The position numbers and the translations under genes are program-made. From Streptomyces sp. Z26 (GTDB lineage Bacteria > Actinomycetota > Actinomycetes > Streptomycetales > Streptomycetaceae): a DNA stretch of 64,000 nucleotides. A model generated the notes under the pieces. It searched no databases. It saw nothing but the letters and a program-made list of their open reading frames with translations, and was not told the DNA's origin. How positions within the stretch are numbered: the first letter of the stretch is position 1; every line of letters begins with the position of its first letter. Shown here piece after piece: positions 25,375 through 34,927 of the stretch. The DNA is taken from positions 939,501 through 1,003,500 of the forward strand of contig NZ_RCHV01000002.1 in NCBI RefSeq assembly GCF_003665095.1, read 5' to 3'.

Positions 25375-26436
25375 TCACTCCGCGCCGTGCAGCCGCAGCA
25401 GGTACGTCGCGGTCAGGGCCACGGCCGGGTCGCCGTCCCGCGCCAGTTCGCGCAGCACGCGGGACGCGACCGGGCCGGGTACGGCCGCGAGCGACTGGGC
25501 CAGGCGGCCGCGGGCGGGCGCGTCGGGCGGGCCGCCGTCGAGCCGGGCGAGGCGGGCGGCGAGCGCCGCCGCGATGCGGTCGGCGGCCGCCGTGTCGCGT
25601 GCCAGTACGCCGAGGACGTCGGCCGCGTCGGTGTCGTTGCGCCCCGCCACGATCATGTCGAGGAGGACGTCGAGGAGCGCCGGGTCGTCCGGGCCGTCCG
25701 CCCCGTGCGCGCCGAGGGCCAGGGCGGCGTACGCGCGGACCGCGTCGTCCGGGTGCGCGAGCGCCTCCCGCAGGTGGGCGGCGGCTGCCGCGCCGGGCAG
25801 TTCGGCGAGGGACCGCACGGCGCGTTCCCGTACCGCCGCCTCCGGCGAGTCCAGGCCCTCCGCGAGCAGCGCCGCGCCCCCGTCCCCACCGCCGCCGGTC
25901 CCGACCCCGTCACCGGCGTCCGCGCGAGCGAGCGCCCAGCGCAGCGCCCCCGCGACGCTCGCGTCCGTCTCACGCAACACCGCCTCGACCAGGGCCTCCA
26001 CCGGGACCGGTACGCCGTCGGCGGTGGAGAGCGCCGCGCGCTGGCGGTCCTCGGGGCTGTGCGAACGCAGCGCCTGGAGCAGCGCGACGACCTGGAGCAC
26101 GTCCTCCCAGTCGGCGGGGTCGGCGGCGTCGATACGGCGGAGCCGCGTGAGGAGTTCGGTCTCGGCGGCGACCCGGTCGCGCGTACGGCGGATGAGGTCG
26201 TCGAGGAGCGCCGCGGGTGTGAAGCCGGGCCCGTCGAGGGCGCGGCCGATCTCCCGCAGCGGCAGCCCCAGCGAGCGCAGGCTCTCGATGTGGAAGATCC
26301 GCCGGATGTCCTCGCCCGCGTACTCGCGGTAGCCGGAGCCCGTACGGCCCGAAGGGCGCAGCAGCCCCAACTCCTCGTAGTGCCGCAGCATCCGGGCACT
26401 GACCCCGGACCGCCGGGCCACCTCACCGATCAGCAC
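25375..26436 (-). CDS. MerR-family regulator fused to HEAT repeats
   Basis: A 353-residue protein. Residues 1-110 form a MerR DNA-binding domain (VLIGEVARRSGVSARMLRHYEELGLL, then SGYREYAGEDIRRI and SLRSLGLPLREIG). The rest is a string of HEAT-like helical pairs (AVRERAVRSLAELPG, DAVRAYAALALGAHG, ALTATYLLRLHG). MerR proteins normally carry a short effector domain, so a HEAT array is unusual. GTG at 26436 is used because GGAGGGGAGGG lies just upstream and the frame before it is low-complexity. It is preceded in the same operon by a stand-alone HEAT protein. Confidence 0.85.
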   Translation of the reverse strand: MLIGEVARRSGVSARMLRHYEELGLLRPSGRTGSGYREYAGEDIRRIFHIESLRSLGLPLREIGRALDGPGFTPAALLDDLIRRTRDRVAAETELLTRLRRIDAADPADWEDVLQVVALLQALRSHSPEDRQRAALSTADGVPVPVEALVEAVLRETDASVAGALRWALARADAGDGVGTGGGGDGGAALLAEGLDSPEAAVRERAVRSLAELPGAAAAAHLREALAHPDDAVRAYAALALGAHGADGPDDPALLDVLLDMIVAGRNDTDAADVLGVLARDTAAADRIAAALAARLARLDGGPPDAPARGRLAQSLAAVPGPVASRVLRELARDGDPAVALTATYLLRLHGAE

Positions 26437-26482
26437 GTCCCCGCGTCCCTCCCCTCCGGGCCCCGCCCGTCCCCGCCCACCG

Positions 26483-27187
26483 TCACCCGTCCCCGGCGCC
26501 GCCGAGGGCCACGACACGCTTGGCCTCCTCGACCGCGTGGCCGAATCCGGCGTCCGGGTCGTGCAGCAGCCGCGTCGTGGCGAGCGCGTGCGCCCGTACG
26601 TCCTGGCTCCCGGCCCCCGCCGCGGCGTCCAGCGCCGGGGCCGCGGCGTCGCCGAGGGCGACCAGCGCCCGGCTGAGGCTCAGCCGCGTCTCCCGCCCGC
26701 CGCGCCCCAGTTGGGTGGCCAGCTCCGTGGCGAGCGCGGGCTCCGCGCCCTCGGGTACGAGGACGACGGCGGCCCGCCAGGCGCTCCGCGCGACCTCGTC
26801 CGCCGGGTCGGTCAGCAGCTCCCGCGTGAGCGCGGGCCACGCCCGCCGGTCACCGAGCTTGGACAGGGTGTGCAGCGCCTGGCTCCGTGCCTGTACGCGC
26901 TTGGAGCGGACCTCGCGGAGCAGCGCCGGGAGCGTGGTGTCCACCGGGTGGCGGGTGAGCGCCCAGGTCAGCATGTCGCGTACGAGGAACTCCGGTTCCG
27001 TGGCGCACCGTTCGAGCAGCGGTTCCACGAGGTGCGGGCCCGGCGCCGTACCGGCCGCGAGGGCGGCCCGCAGCCGTACGGACGCGTCGCCGCCCGCCAG
27101 CGCCCGTACGGCGTCGGCCTCCGTTTCCGTACGCCCGCCCGCGCCCGTACGCGTGCCTGTCTCCGTGTGCTGTCCCGTGTCCGTCAT
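26483..27187 (-). CDS. HEAT-repeat protein
   Basis: A 234-residue helical repeat protein. Repeats are seen at RALAGGDASVRLRAALAAGTA, EFLVRDMLTWALTRHP, VQARSQALHTLSKLGD, DEVARSAWRAAVVLVP, and RLSLSRALVALGD. HEAT arrays bind proteins or nucleic acids. It is 46 bases upstream of the MerR-HEAT gene and on the same strand, so the two probably form a regulatory pair. The ATG at 27187 has a strong GAGGAGGTGG site, while the longer ORF from 27241 lacks one. Confidence 0.82.
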   Translation of the reverse strand: MTDTGQHTETGTRTGAGGRTETEADAVRALAGGDASVRLRAALAAGTAPGPHLVEPLLERCATEPEFLVRDMLTWALTRHPVDTTLPALLREVRSKRVQARSQALHTLSKLGDRRAWPALTRELLTDPADEVARSAWRAAVVLVPEGAEPALATELATQLGRGGRETRLSLSRALVALGDAAAPALDAAAGAGSQDVRAHALATTRLLHDPDAGFGHAVEEAKRVVALGGAGDG

Positions 27188-27287
27188 CGAGACCACCTCC
27201 TCGGAAGAGGAGTGAAGACCCTGCCACCGTGTGAAGGTCAACCGCGGCCACCGACGGGACCGCCGGGCGGTACGGGCGGGCGGGCCC

Positions 27288-28766
27288 TCAGCGTCGGGGC
27301 TGGCGTCGCCAGGGGCCCGTGATCGCCAGCATGATGCCCGGCGTCTGGATGTTCGCGAAGAGGGTGCGGCCGTCGTCCGAGAAGCAGACGCCGGTGAACT
27401 CGCTGTACTCCGGCTCCTCCTCCGTGCCGAGGTTCAGCTCGTTGCGCGCCAGCGGGTACGTCTCGCCGCTGTCCGCCGCGCCGAAGAGGTGCTGGTGCCC
27501 CTCGCCGTCCGTGGCGAGGACCAGGCCGCCGTACGGGGAGACGGTGATGTTGTCGGGACCGTCCAGGCCGTCCGGCCGGTCGGGGTCGGCGTTGACCGCG
27601 AGCAGCACCTTGAGGGTGACGGTGCGCCGCTTCGGGTCGTAGAACCAGACCTGCCCGTCGTGCGGGCGGCCGGGGCTGTCCTCGGCGCGGGCGTAGGAGG
27701 ACACGAAGTACGCGCCGCCGTCGCCCCACCACATGCCCTCCAGCTTGCGGGCGCGGGTGACCTCGTGGTCGGCGAACTGCTCGCGGATCGGGGTCTCGCG
27801 GGCGTCGCGGTCGGCGACGTCCACCCAGTCCACGCCGTACACGACGCCCGTCCTGGTGGTGAACGACAGGTCCTCGACGAAGCGGCCGCCGGAGTCGAAG
27901 CACTTCATGGCCTGGAGCGTGCCCGCGTCGTCCGCGAGGCCGCGCAGGCGGCCGCGGCCGTGCCGGAAGCCGGACGGCGGGGTCCAGCGGTAGAAGAGGC
28001 CGTTCGGCTCGTCGGCGTCCTCGGTGAGGTAGAGGTGGCCGCGGCGGGTGTCGACGACGACGGCCTCGTGGTCGAAGCGGCCCAGGGCCTTGACGGGCTT
28101 GGGGTCGCGGTTGGCGCGGCGGTCGTGCGGGTCGACCTCGAAGACGTAGCCGTGGTCCTTGGTCATGCCGTTCTCACCGGCGAGGTCCGTGTTCTCCTCG
28201 CAGGTCAGCCAGGTGCCCCAGGGGGTGCTGCCGCCCGCGCAGTTCTGCGCGGTGCCCGCGATGCCGACCCACTCGGTGACGTGGTCGCCGTGCTTGGAGA
28301 CCTCCACGACGGTGCAGCCGCCGGGCGCGGCCGGGTCGTAGACGAGGCCGTCGACGAGCGGCACGGGGTGCTCCCACTCGTCGCGCGGGCCGCTCAGCTC
28401 GTGGTTGTTGACCAGCAGGGTGGCGCCGCGCGGGCCCGCGAACGTCGCCGTGCCGTCGTGGTTCGACGGGGTGGTCTCCCCGGACTCCAGCGTGGTGACG
28501 CCGGAGCGGGTGAGGACGCGGTACGAGAAGCCCGCGGGCAGCGCGAGGAGGCCGTCCGGGTCGGGCAGCAGCGGCCCGTAGCCCAGCTCGGGCCGGTGGT
28601 GGCCGTGCCCGTGCCCGCCGCCGTGCGCGTCCCCGGGGCGCCCCGCGCCCCGGTCCGCCGCGAGCGCGCCGGGCGCGCTGCCCAGCACGCCCGCGCTGCC
28701 GACGATGGCGACGCCCGCGCCGGTGACGGCGGAACGCCTCGCGAAGTCCCTGCGGCTGATCGGCAT
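27288..28766 (-). CDS. phoX: PhoX-family alkaline phosphatase (Tat-exported)
   Basis: A 492-residue calcium/iron-dependent phosphatase of the PhoX (DUF839) family. The N terminus MPISRRDFARRSAVTG is a twin-arginine signal followed by a hydrophobic stretch and an ALAA cleavage site, so the protein is exported folded. Family motifs visible are TLLVNNHE, WGTWLTCEENTD, GRFDHEAVVVD, LYLTEDADEPNGLFYRW, and DGPDNITVSPYGGLVLATDGEG. A His/Gly-rich stretch follows the signal. PhoX proteins release phosphate from organic esters and are usually PhoR-PhoP controlled, but I did not find a clear PHO box. Start ATG at 28766. Confidence 0.93.
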   Translation of the reverse strand: MPISRRDFARRSAVTGAGVAIVGSAGVLGSAPGALAADRGAGRPGDAHGGGHGHGHHRPELGYGPLLPDPDGLLALPAGFSYRVLTRSGVTTLESGETTPSNHDGTATFAGPRGATLLVNNHELSGPRDEWEHPVPLVDGLVYDPAAPGGCTVVEVSKHGDHVTEWVGIAGTAQNCAGGSTPWGTWLTCEENTDLAGENGMTKDHGYVFEVDPHDRRANRDPKPVKALGRFDHEAVVVDTRRGHLYLTEDADEPNGLFYRWTPPSGFRHGRGRLRGLADDAGTLQAMKCFDSGGRFVEDLSFTTRTGVVYGVDWVDVADRDARETPIREQFADHEVTRARKLEGMWWGDGGAYFVSSYARAEDSPGRPHDGQVWFYDPKRRTVTLKVLLAVNADPDRPDGLDGPDNITVSPYGGLVLATDGEGHQHLFGAADSGETYPLARNELNLGTEEEPEYSEFTGVCFSDDGRTLFANIQTPGIMLAITGPWRRQPRR

Positions 28767-28781
28767 GTCTCTGCGGCCTCT

Positions 28782-28833
28782 CCCGTACGGCTGGCGTACG
28801 CGCTCGTCCCGTACGGCTCGCGTACGCGCTCAA
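28782..28833. repeat. Two tandem 26-bp repeats upstream of phoX
   Basis: Units start at 28782 and 28808 (CCCGTACGGCT...GCGTACGCGCTC) and differ at one core position plus the last two bases. They lie 16-67 bases before the phoX start codon, in the promoter/leader position. Confidence 0.7.
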
Positions 28834-29003
28834 GGGTGGTGACGGCGCACACACTGCTGCCCCCGGGCGAACCGGAGCTGAACTCCGCCTGACGGGAAGC
28901 CGTACGACGCGCCGCCGTACGGAGCCGGCACGGGGCGCGGGTACGGGTCGCGGGCACGGGGGCACGTACGGGCCGCGTGTACGGCCGGGGCCGCACGGGC
29001 GCG

Positions 29004-30506
29004 TCAGCCCGCCTGCGACCGGGCCTTGAACGCCGCCTTGCGCGCCTCCTTGGCCGCCCGCTTGTCCGGGTGGATGCGGCCCATCGCCTCCAGCACGTCG
29101 GCGGTCGACGGGTGGTCCACCTGCCAGGCGCGGTCGAAGAAACCGGTGTGCTGGTCGACCAACCCCCTCACCAGCTCCTGGAGTTCGTCCGGCTCACCCG
29201 CCGTGGCCAGCTGCGCGGCGAGGGTGTCGACGGTCAGCCAGAAGACCATCTCCTCGTCCGGCGGCGGCACGTCCCGCGCGCCGTTCTCCACCAGCCAGAC
29301 GCGGGCCAGGCCGCCCAGCTCGCGGTCGTCCAGCACCTCCCGCAGCGCCGGTTCCGCGTCCGCGCCCGCGAGGGACAGCGCCTGCTGGCAGGCGAGCCGC
29401 CGGGCGGGGGCCGCGGGGTCCTGGCCGCGTGCGGCGGTGAGGAGTTCACGGGCGGCGCCGGGCACCGTACGGGCCGCGAGCCACCGCTCGAACTCCTGCC
29501 GCGCGCTCTCCTCCGGGAACGACGGCACCGTGTCGAGCAGCGTCGCCGCGTCCTCCCCGGCCAGGTCGCCGACGAGCGGCGCCTCGATACCGGCGGCCAG
29601 CAGCCGCTGCCGTACGCCGTACAGGCCGAGGGCGGTCAGCCGCACCATGCCGTAGCGGGAGACGTCCTCGTCGTCCGGCTCCTCGGGCAGCTCGCCCTCC
29701 GACTCCTGGGTGAGGGCCTCGTCCACCGGCTGGTACTCGACCATGCCGGTCGGCGCCAGGACGCGGAACTGCTCGTCGAGCCGCATCATCGCGGACGACA
29801 CGCTCTCCAGCACCTCGTCGGTCGGCTCGTCCATGTCGTCCGGTACCAGCATCGACGCGGCCAGCACCGGCAGCGGGACCATCGAACCGTCGGCCACGGC
29901 CGGGTCGGTGGCGGCCAGCAGGTAGAGGTTGCCGAGCGCGCCGTCGAGGAAGTCGCCCTCGGCCTCGGCGTCGTACTCCAGCGCGTCGAGGTCGACGGCC
30001 CGCGGGTCGAGGTCGCCGTCCGGACCGACGGCGCCCTCGAGGTCCCCGACGAGGTCCTCCAGGCTGGGCGTCGCGGCGTCCTCCAGGACGCTCTCCAGCC
30101 CGTCGGACCAGACCTCCAGCACGTCGGCCGGTCCGCTGCCGCCCGCGAAGCGCTTCAACTCCTCGCCCGCGGCGGCCGTTCCGACGGGCTCGTCGCTGTC
30201 CAGGGTGGGCTCCGCGCCCTCGTCCTCCTCGACCTCCAGCAGCCCGGTGTCGAGGGCCAGGTGCCACGCCTCGGCCGCGTGGTACGGGCCGTCCTCGTCG
30301 TCGTCGCCCAGCCCCAGCAGCTCCGCGGCCTCCTTGAGCTGCCCGCCGAGGAGTTCGCCGCCCGCCCCCACGCGGATGCCGTCGCCCGCCCAGCGGGCCA
30401 GCAGCACGGCACGCGCGAACAGCGGCGCGGCCAGCGCGTCCCGGGCCAGTTCGGCCTCGGAGGGCAGCCGTACGGGCGGCATGGTGGGACTCTCGTCACC
30501 GTGCAT
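29004..30506 (-). CDS. Conserved acidic hypothetical protein
   Basis: A 500-residue soluble protein I do not recognise beyond its likely conservation in actinomycetes. It is rich in Asp/Glu (for example LGDDDEDGPYH, EVEEDEGAEPTLD, LPEEPDDEDVS), helical in character, and ends in a basic tail (DKRAAKEARKAAFKARSQAG). There is no signal peptide, membrane segment or known catalytic motif. A GAGGAG sequence nine bases before the ATG at 30506 supports the start. It is divergent from the secreted nuclease gene. Confidence 0.75.
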   Translation of the reverse strand: MHGDESPTMPPVRLPSEAELARDALAAPLFARAVLLARWAGDGIRVGAGGELLGGQLKEAAELLGLGDDDEDGPYHAAEAWHLALDTGLLEVEEDEGAEPTLDSDEPVGTAAAGEELKRFAGGSGPADVLEVWSDGLESVLEDAATPSLEDLVGDLEGAVGPDGDLDPRAVDLDALEYDAEAEGDFLDGALGNLYLLAATDPAVADGSMVPLPVLAASMLVPDDMDEPTDEVLESVSSAMMRLDEQFRVLAPTGMVEYQPVDEALTQESEGELPEEPDDEDVSRYGMVRLTALGLYGVRQRLLAAGIEAPLVGDLAGEDAATLLDTVPSFPEESARQEFERWLAARTVPGAARELLTAARGQDPAAPARRLACQQALSLAGADAEPALREVLDDRELGGLARVWLVENGARDVPPPDEEMVFWLTVDTLAAQLATAGEPDELQELVRGLVDQHTGFFDRAWQVDHPSTADVLEAMGRIHPDKRAAKEARKAAFKARSQAG

Positions 30507-30695
30507 GGAGGGGGGCTCCTCAGTGGAACGCGGATGGTGCGGTGTCCCAGCCTAAGGGCCCGTCCGGCGGGCGTACGCCGCTCCGCCGGGGCCGGTGGGG
30601 GCACCGCGCGCGGCGGTGTCCGCGTACGGGCCCGCGGCGTGCGGGGACGTGCCGCGCGTTCGTCCGCGCGTGGCCCGGCGTACGCCCGCCGTGTC

Positions 30696-30701
30696 TTGAC
30701 A
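30696..30701 (+). promoter_or_regulatory. Possible -35 element for the secreted nuclease gene
   Basis: A perfect TTGACA about 145 bases before the nuclease start. A matching -10 is not clear (TTTTAC lies about 19-20 bases downstream), so only the -35 is noted. The remainder of 30507-30843 holds no gene that I can support. Confidence 0.3.
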
Positions 30702-30843
30702 ACGCCCGGGGGCTCCGGGAGTTTTACGCGCGTAGAAGCGGACCCGCGCCCGGCGGCCGGCCCGGGCGCCCGCCCGGCCCCGTGCCGGGGTCGGCGCGCG
30801 CCCGGGTCCGCCGCCCGGCCAGACTCCCCGTCCGGAGGACCCC

Positions 30844-32688
30844 TTGACCACCCGTCACCACGCGGCGCTCTGCGCCCTCACCGTCGCCGCGCTCACGTCG
30901 ACGCTGCTCACCGTCCCGGCCGCGACCGCGGCGACCGCCGGGGCGGACGACGCCCCGGAGCGGGTCCGGATACACGACGTGCAGGGCACCACCCGCACGT
31001 CCCCGTACGAGGGTCAGGCCGTCGCGGAGGTGCCGGGCGTCGTCACGGGCGTGCGCGCGTACGGCTCGAAGGGCTTCTGGATGCAGGACCCGCGCCCGGA
31101 CCGCTCGGCGGCCACCAGCGAGGGCCTGTTCGTCTACACCGGCTCGGCGCCGACCGTGCGCCCCGGCGACTCGGTGCTGGTGTCGGGCACCGTCGCGGAG
31201 TACGTCCCCGGCGGCGCGGACTCCGCGCACCAGTCCGTCACGCAGCTCTCCGACCCGGAGGTCCGGGTGGTGTCGTCGGGCGACCCGCTCCCCCGCGCCG
31301 TACGGCTGGACTCCGCCGCGCTCCCCGAGGCGTACGCGCCGACGGGCGACCCGGCGGACGGCGGCTCGATCGACGGGCTGGAGCTGCGCCCGGAGCGGTA
31401 CGCGCTGGACCGCTTCGAGTCCCTGGAGGGCATGGACGTCCGGGTGTCGGACGCCCGCGTGGTCGGCCCCAGCACGCAGCACGCCGAGCTGTGGGTGACG
31501 GTGAAGCCGTGGCAGAACCCGACGGCGCGCGGCGGCACGCGCTACGGCTCGTACGACGCGGAGAACTCCGGCCGCCTGAAGGTCGAGAGCCTCACGCCGC
31601 TCGCGGAGGAGCCGTTCCCCACGGCCGACGTCGGGGACCGGCTGGCCGGGACCACGGCGGGCCCGCTGGACTACGACGAGTTCGGCGGCTACCTCGTGGC
31701 CGCGCGCGAGCTGGGCACCGTACGGAACGGCGGGCTGGAGCGGGAGCGTACGCGGAAGCAGCGGGACGGCGAACTGGCCGTCGCCGCCTACAACGTGGAG
31801 AACCTCGACCCCTCCGACGACCAGGCGAAGTTCGACCGGCTGGCGAAGGGCGTCGTACGGGACCTCGCGTCGCCCGACGTCCTCGCGCTGGAGGAGATCC
31901 AGGACGACAGCGGACCGACCGACGACGGGACGGTCACCTCGGACGCCACGGCCCGCAGGCTGACGGACGCGATCGCGGCGGCGGGCGGCCCGCGCTACGA
32001 GTGGCGGGGCGTCGACCCGGAGGACGGCGCGGACGGCGGCGAGCCGGGCGGCAACATCCGCAACGTGTTCCTCTTCGACCCCGCCCGGGTCTCCTTCACC
32101 GACCGGCCCGGCGGCGACGCGACGACCCCGGTGGAGGCGGTCGAGCGGCGCGGCCACGCGGCGCTCAGCCACTCGCCGGGGCGGGTCGCGCCGGCGGACG
32201 GCGCGTGGGAGGACAGCCGGAAGCCGCTGGCGGGCGAGTTCCGCTTCCGCGGGCGGCCGGTGGTCGTCGTCGCCAACCACTTCGCGTCGAAGGGCGGCGA
32301 CCAGCCGCTGGCCGGGCGGGTGCAGCCGCCCGCGCGCTCCTCGGAGGAGCAGCGGGTGCGGCAGGCGCGGCTGGTGAACGCGTTCGTGAAGGACGTGCTC
32401 GCGGTGGAGCGCAAGGCGCGGGTGGTGGTGCTCGGTGACGTCAACGACTTCGAGTTCTCACCCGCCGCCGACGCCCTCACCGAAGGGGGCGCGCTGCGCG
32501 GCGCCGCCGCGTCGCTCCCGCCGTGGGAGCGGTACACGTACCTCTTCCAGGGCAACTCGCAGGTGCTCGACCAGACGCTGGTCACCCCCGGCGTACGGCG
32601 CTTCGACTACGACGTGGTGCACACGAACGCCGAGTTCGCGGACCAGGCCAGCGACCACGACCCGCAGGTGCTCCGCTTCCGGCCGTGA
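30844..32688 (+). CDS. Secreted endonuclease/exonuclease/phosphatase-family nuclease
   Basis: A 614-residue exported protein with a Sec signal (ALCALTVAALTSTLLTVPAATAATA). The N-terminal part up to about residue 290 is an OB-fold-like region (VPGVVTGVRAYGSKGFWMQDP). The C-terminal part is an EEP nuclease: LAVAAYNVENLDP, LALEEIQDD, VVVVANHFASKGGD, VVVLGDVNDFEFSPA, and QASDHDPQVLRF with the His-Asp catalytic end. This architecture is that of extracellular DNases such as those used in phosphate scavenging, which fits the nearby PhoX. The start is TTG at 30844 with GGAGGA five bases upstream. Confidence 0.88.
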   Translation: MTTRHHAALCALTVAALTSTLLTVPAATAATAGADDAPERVRIHDVQGTTRTSPYEGQAVAEVPGVVTGVRAYGSKGFWMQDPRPDRSAATSEGLFVYTGSAPTVRPGDSVLVSGTVAEYVPGGADSAHQSVTQLSDPEVRVVSSGDPLPRAVRLDSAALPEAYAPTGDPADGGSIDGLELRPERYALDRFESLEGMDVRVSDARVVGPSTQHAELWVTVKPWQNPTARGGTRYGSYDAENSGRLKVESLTPLAEEPFPTADVGDRLAGTTAGPLDYDEFGGYLVAARELGTVRNGGLERERTRKQRDGELAVAAYNVENLDPSDDQAKFDRLAKGVVRDLASPDVLALEEIQDDSGPTDDGTVTSDATARRLTDAIAAAGGPRYEWRGVDPEDGADGGEPGGNIRNVFLFDPARVSFTDRPGGDATTPVEAVERRGHAALSHSPGRVAPADGAWEDSRKPLAGEFRFRGRPVVVVANHFASKGGDQPLAGRVQPPARSSEEQRVRQARLVNAFVKDVLAVERKARVVVLGDVNDFEFSPAADALTEGGALRGAAASLPPWERYTYLFQGNSQVLDQTLVTPGVRRFDYDVVHTNAEFADQASDHDPQVLRFRP

Positions 32689-32692
32689 GCCG

Positions 32693-33562
32693 TCACGGCG
32701 CGCCCGGCCCGGAGGAGTACGCGTCCGGGCCGGGGGTGCCGTACGGGCCGGGCGTGCCGGGGCCGGGGGGGCCGTACGCGTCCGGGGTGCCGTACGGGGT
32801 GCCCGGCGGCGGGCCCGTGGGAAGCCGCTCCTCCAGCACGTCCCGTACGAGCAGGGCCGCGCCCGCCACCGCGCCCGGCATCAGCAGCACCGCGACGAAC
32901 GGCAGCAGGAACGCCAGCGCCAGCGGGGCGCCGAAGGCGACCGCGAGGGTGCGGCGGCCTCGCAGCAGCCGCAGGCGTTCGCGGACGGGCACGTCGCGGC
33001 GCTGCATGGCGACCGAGGTGAGTTCCAGGGTGAGGAAGAAGCCGGAGACGCAGATCCCGAGCACCGGGATCACCGTCTGCCCGACGACGGGGACGAAGCC
33101 GAGGAAGAACAGCGGGACGGTGAACAGCAACGCGCGGTACAGCACGTACACGCTGTCGCACAGCGACTGCCACAACTCCCGCCACAGCGGCCGGTCCACG
33201 CCGGGCGGGCAGCCGCCCTCGGACTCCTCGACCTCCTCGGACAGCTTCTCGTAGAACGGGTCGCCGATCAGCAGCGTGACGGCGGTGAAGGTGAGAACCG
33301 CGAGGAGCAGCGCGCTCAGCCAGAGCAGCACGGCGAAGACGTTCCGCAGGACCGACCGCCAGGGCGAGCCCCAGTCGTCCGCGAAGGGCGTGGCCCAGGC
33401 CGCGAAGTCGTCCGCCCAGAAGGCGAGTCCGGTCAGCGCGGCGGCGTACAGCGCGAACGCCAGCAGCGCGGGCAGCAGTCCGAAGCCGAACCAGCGGAGG
33501 TGCCCGCCGATCCAGCGCTGGCCACGCCCCAAGTACCGCAGCCCCACAGCGAGATCACCCAT
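32693..33562 (-). CDS. EI24/CysZ-like integral membrane protein
   Basis: A 289-residue membrane protein of the EI24 family (related to the CysZ sulfate permease). Four to five hydrophobic segments are visible, including WFGFGLLPALLAFALYAAAL, VLLWLSALLLAVLTFTAVTLLIGDPFYEKL with the family signature GDPFYEKL, and LFFLGFVPVVGQTVIPVLGICV. The C-terminal 45 residues are a Gly/Pro/Tyr-rich repeat tail encoded by CGTACGG-rich DNA. Start ATG at 33562. It converges on the nuclease gene with four bases between the stops. Confidence 0.85.
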   Translation of the reverse strand: MGDLAVGLRYLGRGQRWIGGHLRWFGFGLLPALLAFALYAAALTGLAFWADDFAAWATPFADDWGSPWRSVLRNVFAVLLWLSALLLAVLTFTAVTLLIGDPFYEKLSEEVEESEGGCPPGVDRPLWRELWQSLCDSVYVLYRALLFTVPLFFLGFVPVVGQTVIPVLGICVSGFFLTLELTSVAMQRRDVPVRERLRLLRGRRTLAVAFGAPLALAFLLPFVAVLLMPGAVAGAALLVRDVLEERLPTGPPPGTPYGTPDAYGPPGPGTPGPYGTPGPDAYSSGPGAP

Positions 33563-33853
33563 GGCGGCACACTACCGCCGCGGCGCGTACGCCTCCGCCG
33601 CAGGCCCGCCGCGGGCGTCGCCGCTACGGGAGCCTGGACGCGGGACCGTGTTCTGGGGGCGGTTTCCGCGTCCAGACCCGCCTGCCGCTGGAGGTGACCC
33701 CGTGACTGTACGTGTCGTACCGGCGGATGAACAGGCAGTGGTACGTGGTGGTTTCCGCGTGATTCCCGACGCCGAACCGGGCCTGGGCGTGGCCGGGGGA
33801 CTGCGGACGGTGAGGAAGCGGCCGTCCTGTTCCGGACCGGCTGCCCGCGCGGC

Positions 33854-34843
33854 TCAGTCGTTGGCGTGCAGCGCGTCGTTGAGGCCGCCCCAGGAGCCGG
33901 TGCGCTGGAGCGCCTCGACGGTGCCGGTGGTGGAGTTGCGGCGGAAGAGGAGGTTGTGGGCGCCGGACAGTTCCAGCGCCTTGACCACGTCGCCGTCGGG
34001 CAGCGTCACGCGCGTACCGGCCGTGACGTACAGGCCCGCCTCCACGACGCAGTCGTCGCCCAGCGAGATGCCGATACCGGCCTCGGCGCCGAGCAGGCAG
34101 CGCTCCCCGATGGAGATGACCTGCTTGCCGCCGCCGGAGAGCGTGCCCATGATCGAGGAGCCGCCGCCGATGTCGGAGCCGTCCCCGACGACGACGCCCG
34201 CGGTGATCCGGCCCTCCACCATGGAGGTGCCGAGCGTGCCCGCGTTGAAGTTGCAGAAGCCCTCGTGCATCACGGTGGTGCCCGCCGCCAGGTGCGCGCC
34301 GAGCCGTACGCGGTCCGCGTCCGCGATGCGTACGCCGCCGGGCACCACGTAGTCCGTCATGCGCGGGAACTTGTCGACGCTCGTCACGCTCAGCTGCGCG
34401 CCGCTCGCGCGGGCCGCCAGCCGCGCGCGCTCGACGCCGTCGGCCGGTACGGGACCGAGGGTGGTCCAGGCGACGTTGGCGAGCAGCCCGAACATGCCCT
34501 CCAGGCTCTGCCCGTGGGGGCGTACGAGCCGGTGGCTGAGCAGGTGCAGCCGGAGGTACACGTCGTGCGCGTCGAGCGGCTTGTCGTCCAGGGAGCCGAT
34601 GACCGTGCGCACGGCGACGACCTCCACGCCGCGGCGCGGGTCGGGCCCCAGCGCCTTCGGGGCGTCGGCGCCCAGCAGTTCGGCGGCGCGCTCGGCGGTC
34701 AGCCGCTCGGTCCCGGCCGGTTCGGCGGCGTCGGCCAGCGCGGGGGCCGGGTACCAGGTGTCGAGGACGGTGCCGTCGTCGGCGACGGTGGCGAGCCCGG
34801 CGGCGACGGCGCCGGTCGTACGGGTGCGGGGTGCGTCGGTCAT
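33854..34843 (-). CDS. dapD: Tetrahydrodipicolinate N-succinyltransferase
   Basis: A 329-residue left-handed beta-helix acyltransferase of lysine/meso-diaminopimelate synthesis, using succinyl-CoA. Hexapeptide-repeat character is seen in [59 protein letters not shown], and [23 protein letters not shown]. The [13 protein letters not shown] and [14 protein letters not shown] segments are typical of the actinobacterial DapD. The ATG at 34843 is used, and a GTG three codons earlier is possible. Housekeeping gene; nothing unusual. Confidence 0.95.
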   Translation of the reverse strand: MTDAPRTRTTGAVAAGLATVADDGTVLDTWYPAPALADAAEPAGTERLTAERAAELLGADAPKALGPDPRRGVEVVAVRTVIGSLDDKPLDAHDVYLRLHLLSHRLVRPHGQSLEGMFGLLANVAWTTLGPVPADGVERARLAARASGAQLSVTSVDKFPRMTDYVVPGGVRIADADRVRLGAHLAAGTTVMHEGFCNFNAGTLGTSMVEGRITAGVVVGDGSDIGGGSSIMGTLSGGGKQVISIGERCLLGAEAGIGISLGDDCVVEAGLYVTAGTRVTLPDGDVVKALELSGAHNLLFRRNSTTGTVEALQRTGSWGGLNDALHAND

Positions 34844-34927
34844 GACGTGCACGCTAACCGGCGGGCGCGGGCGCTGGCGAACCGGCCCGCCCCGGTGCGG
34901 GCCGGGCCGGTCCGGGCGGCGGGCGGG

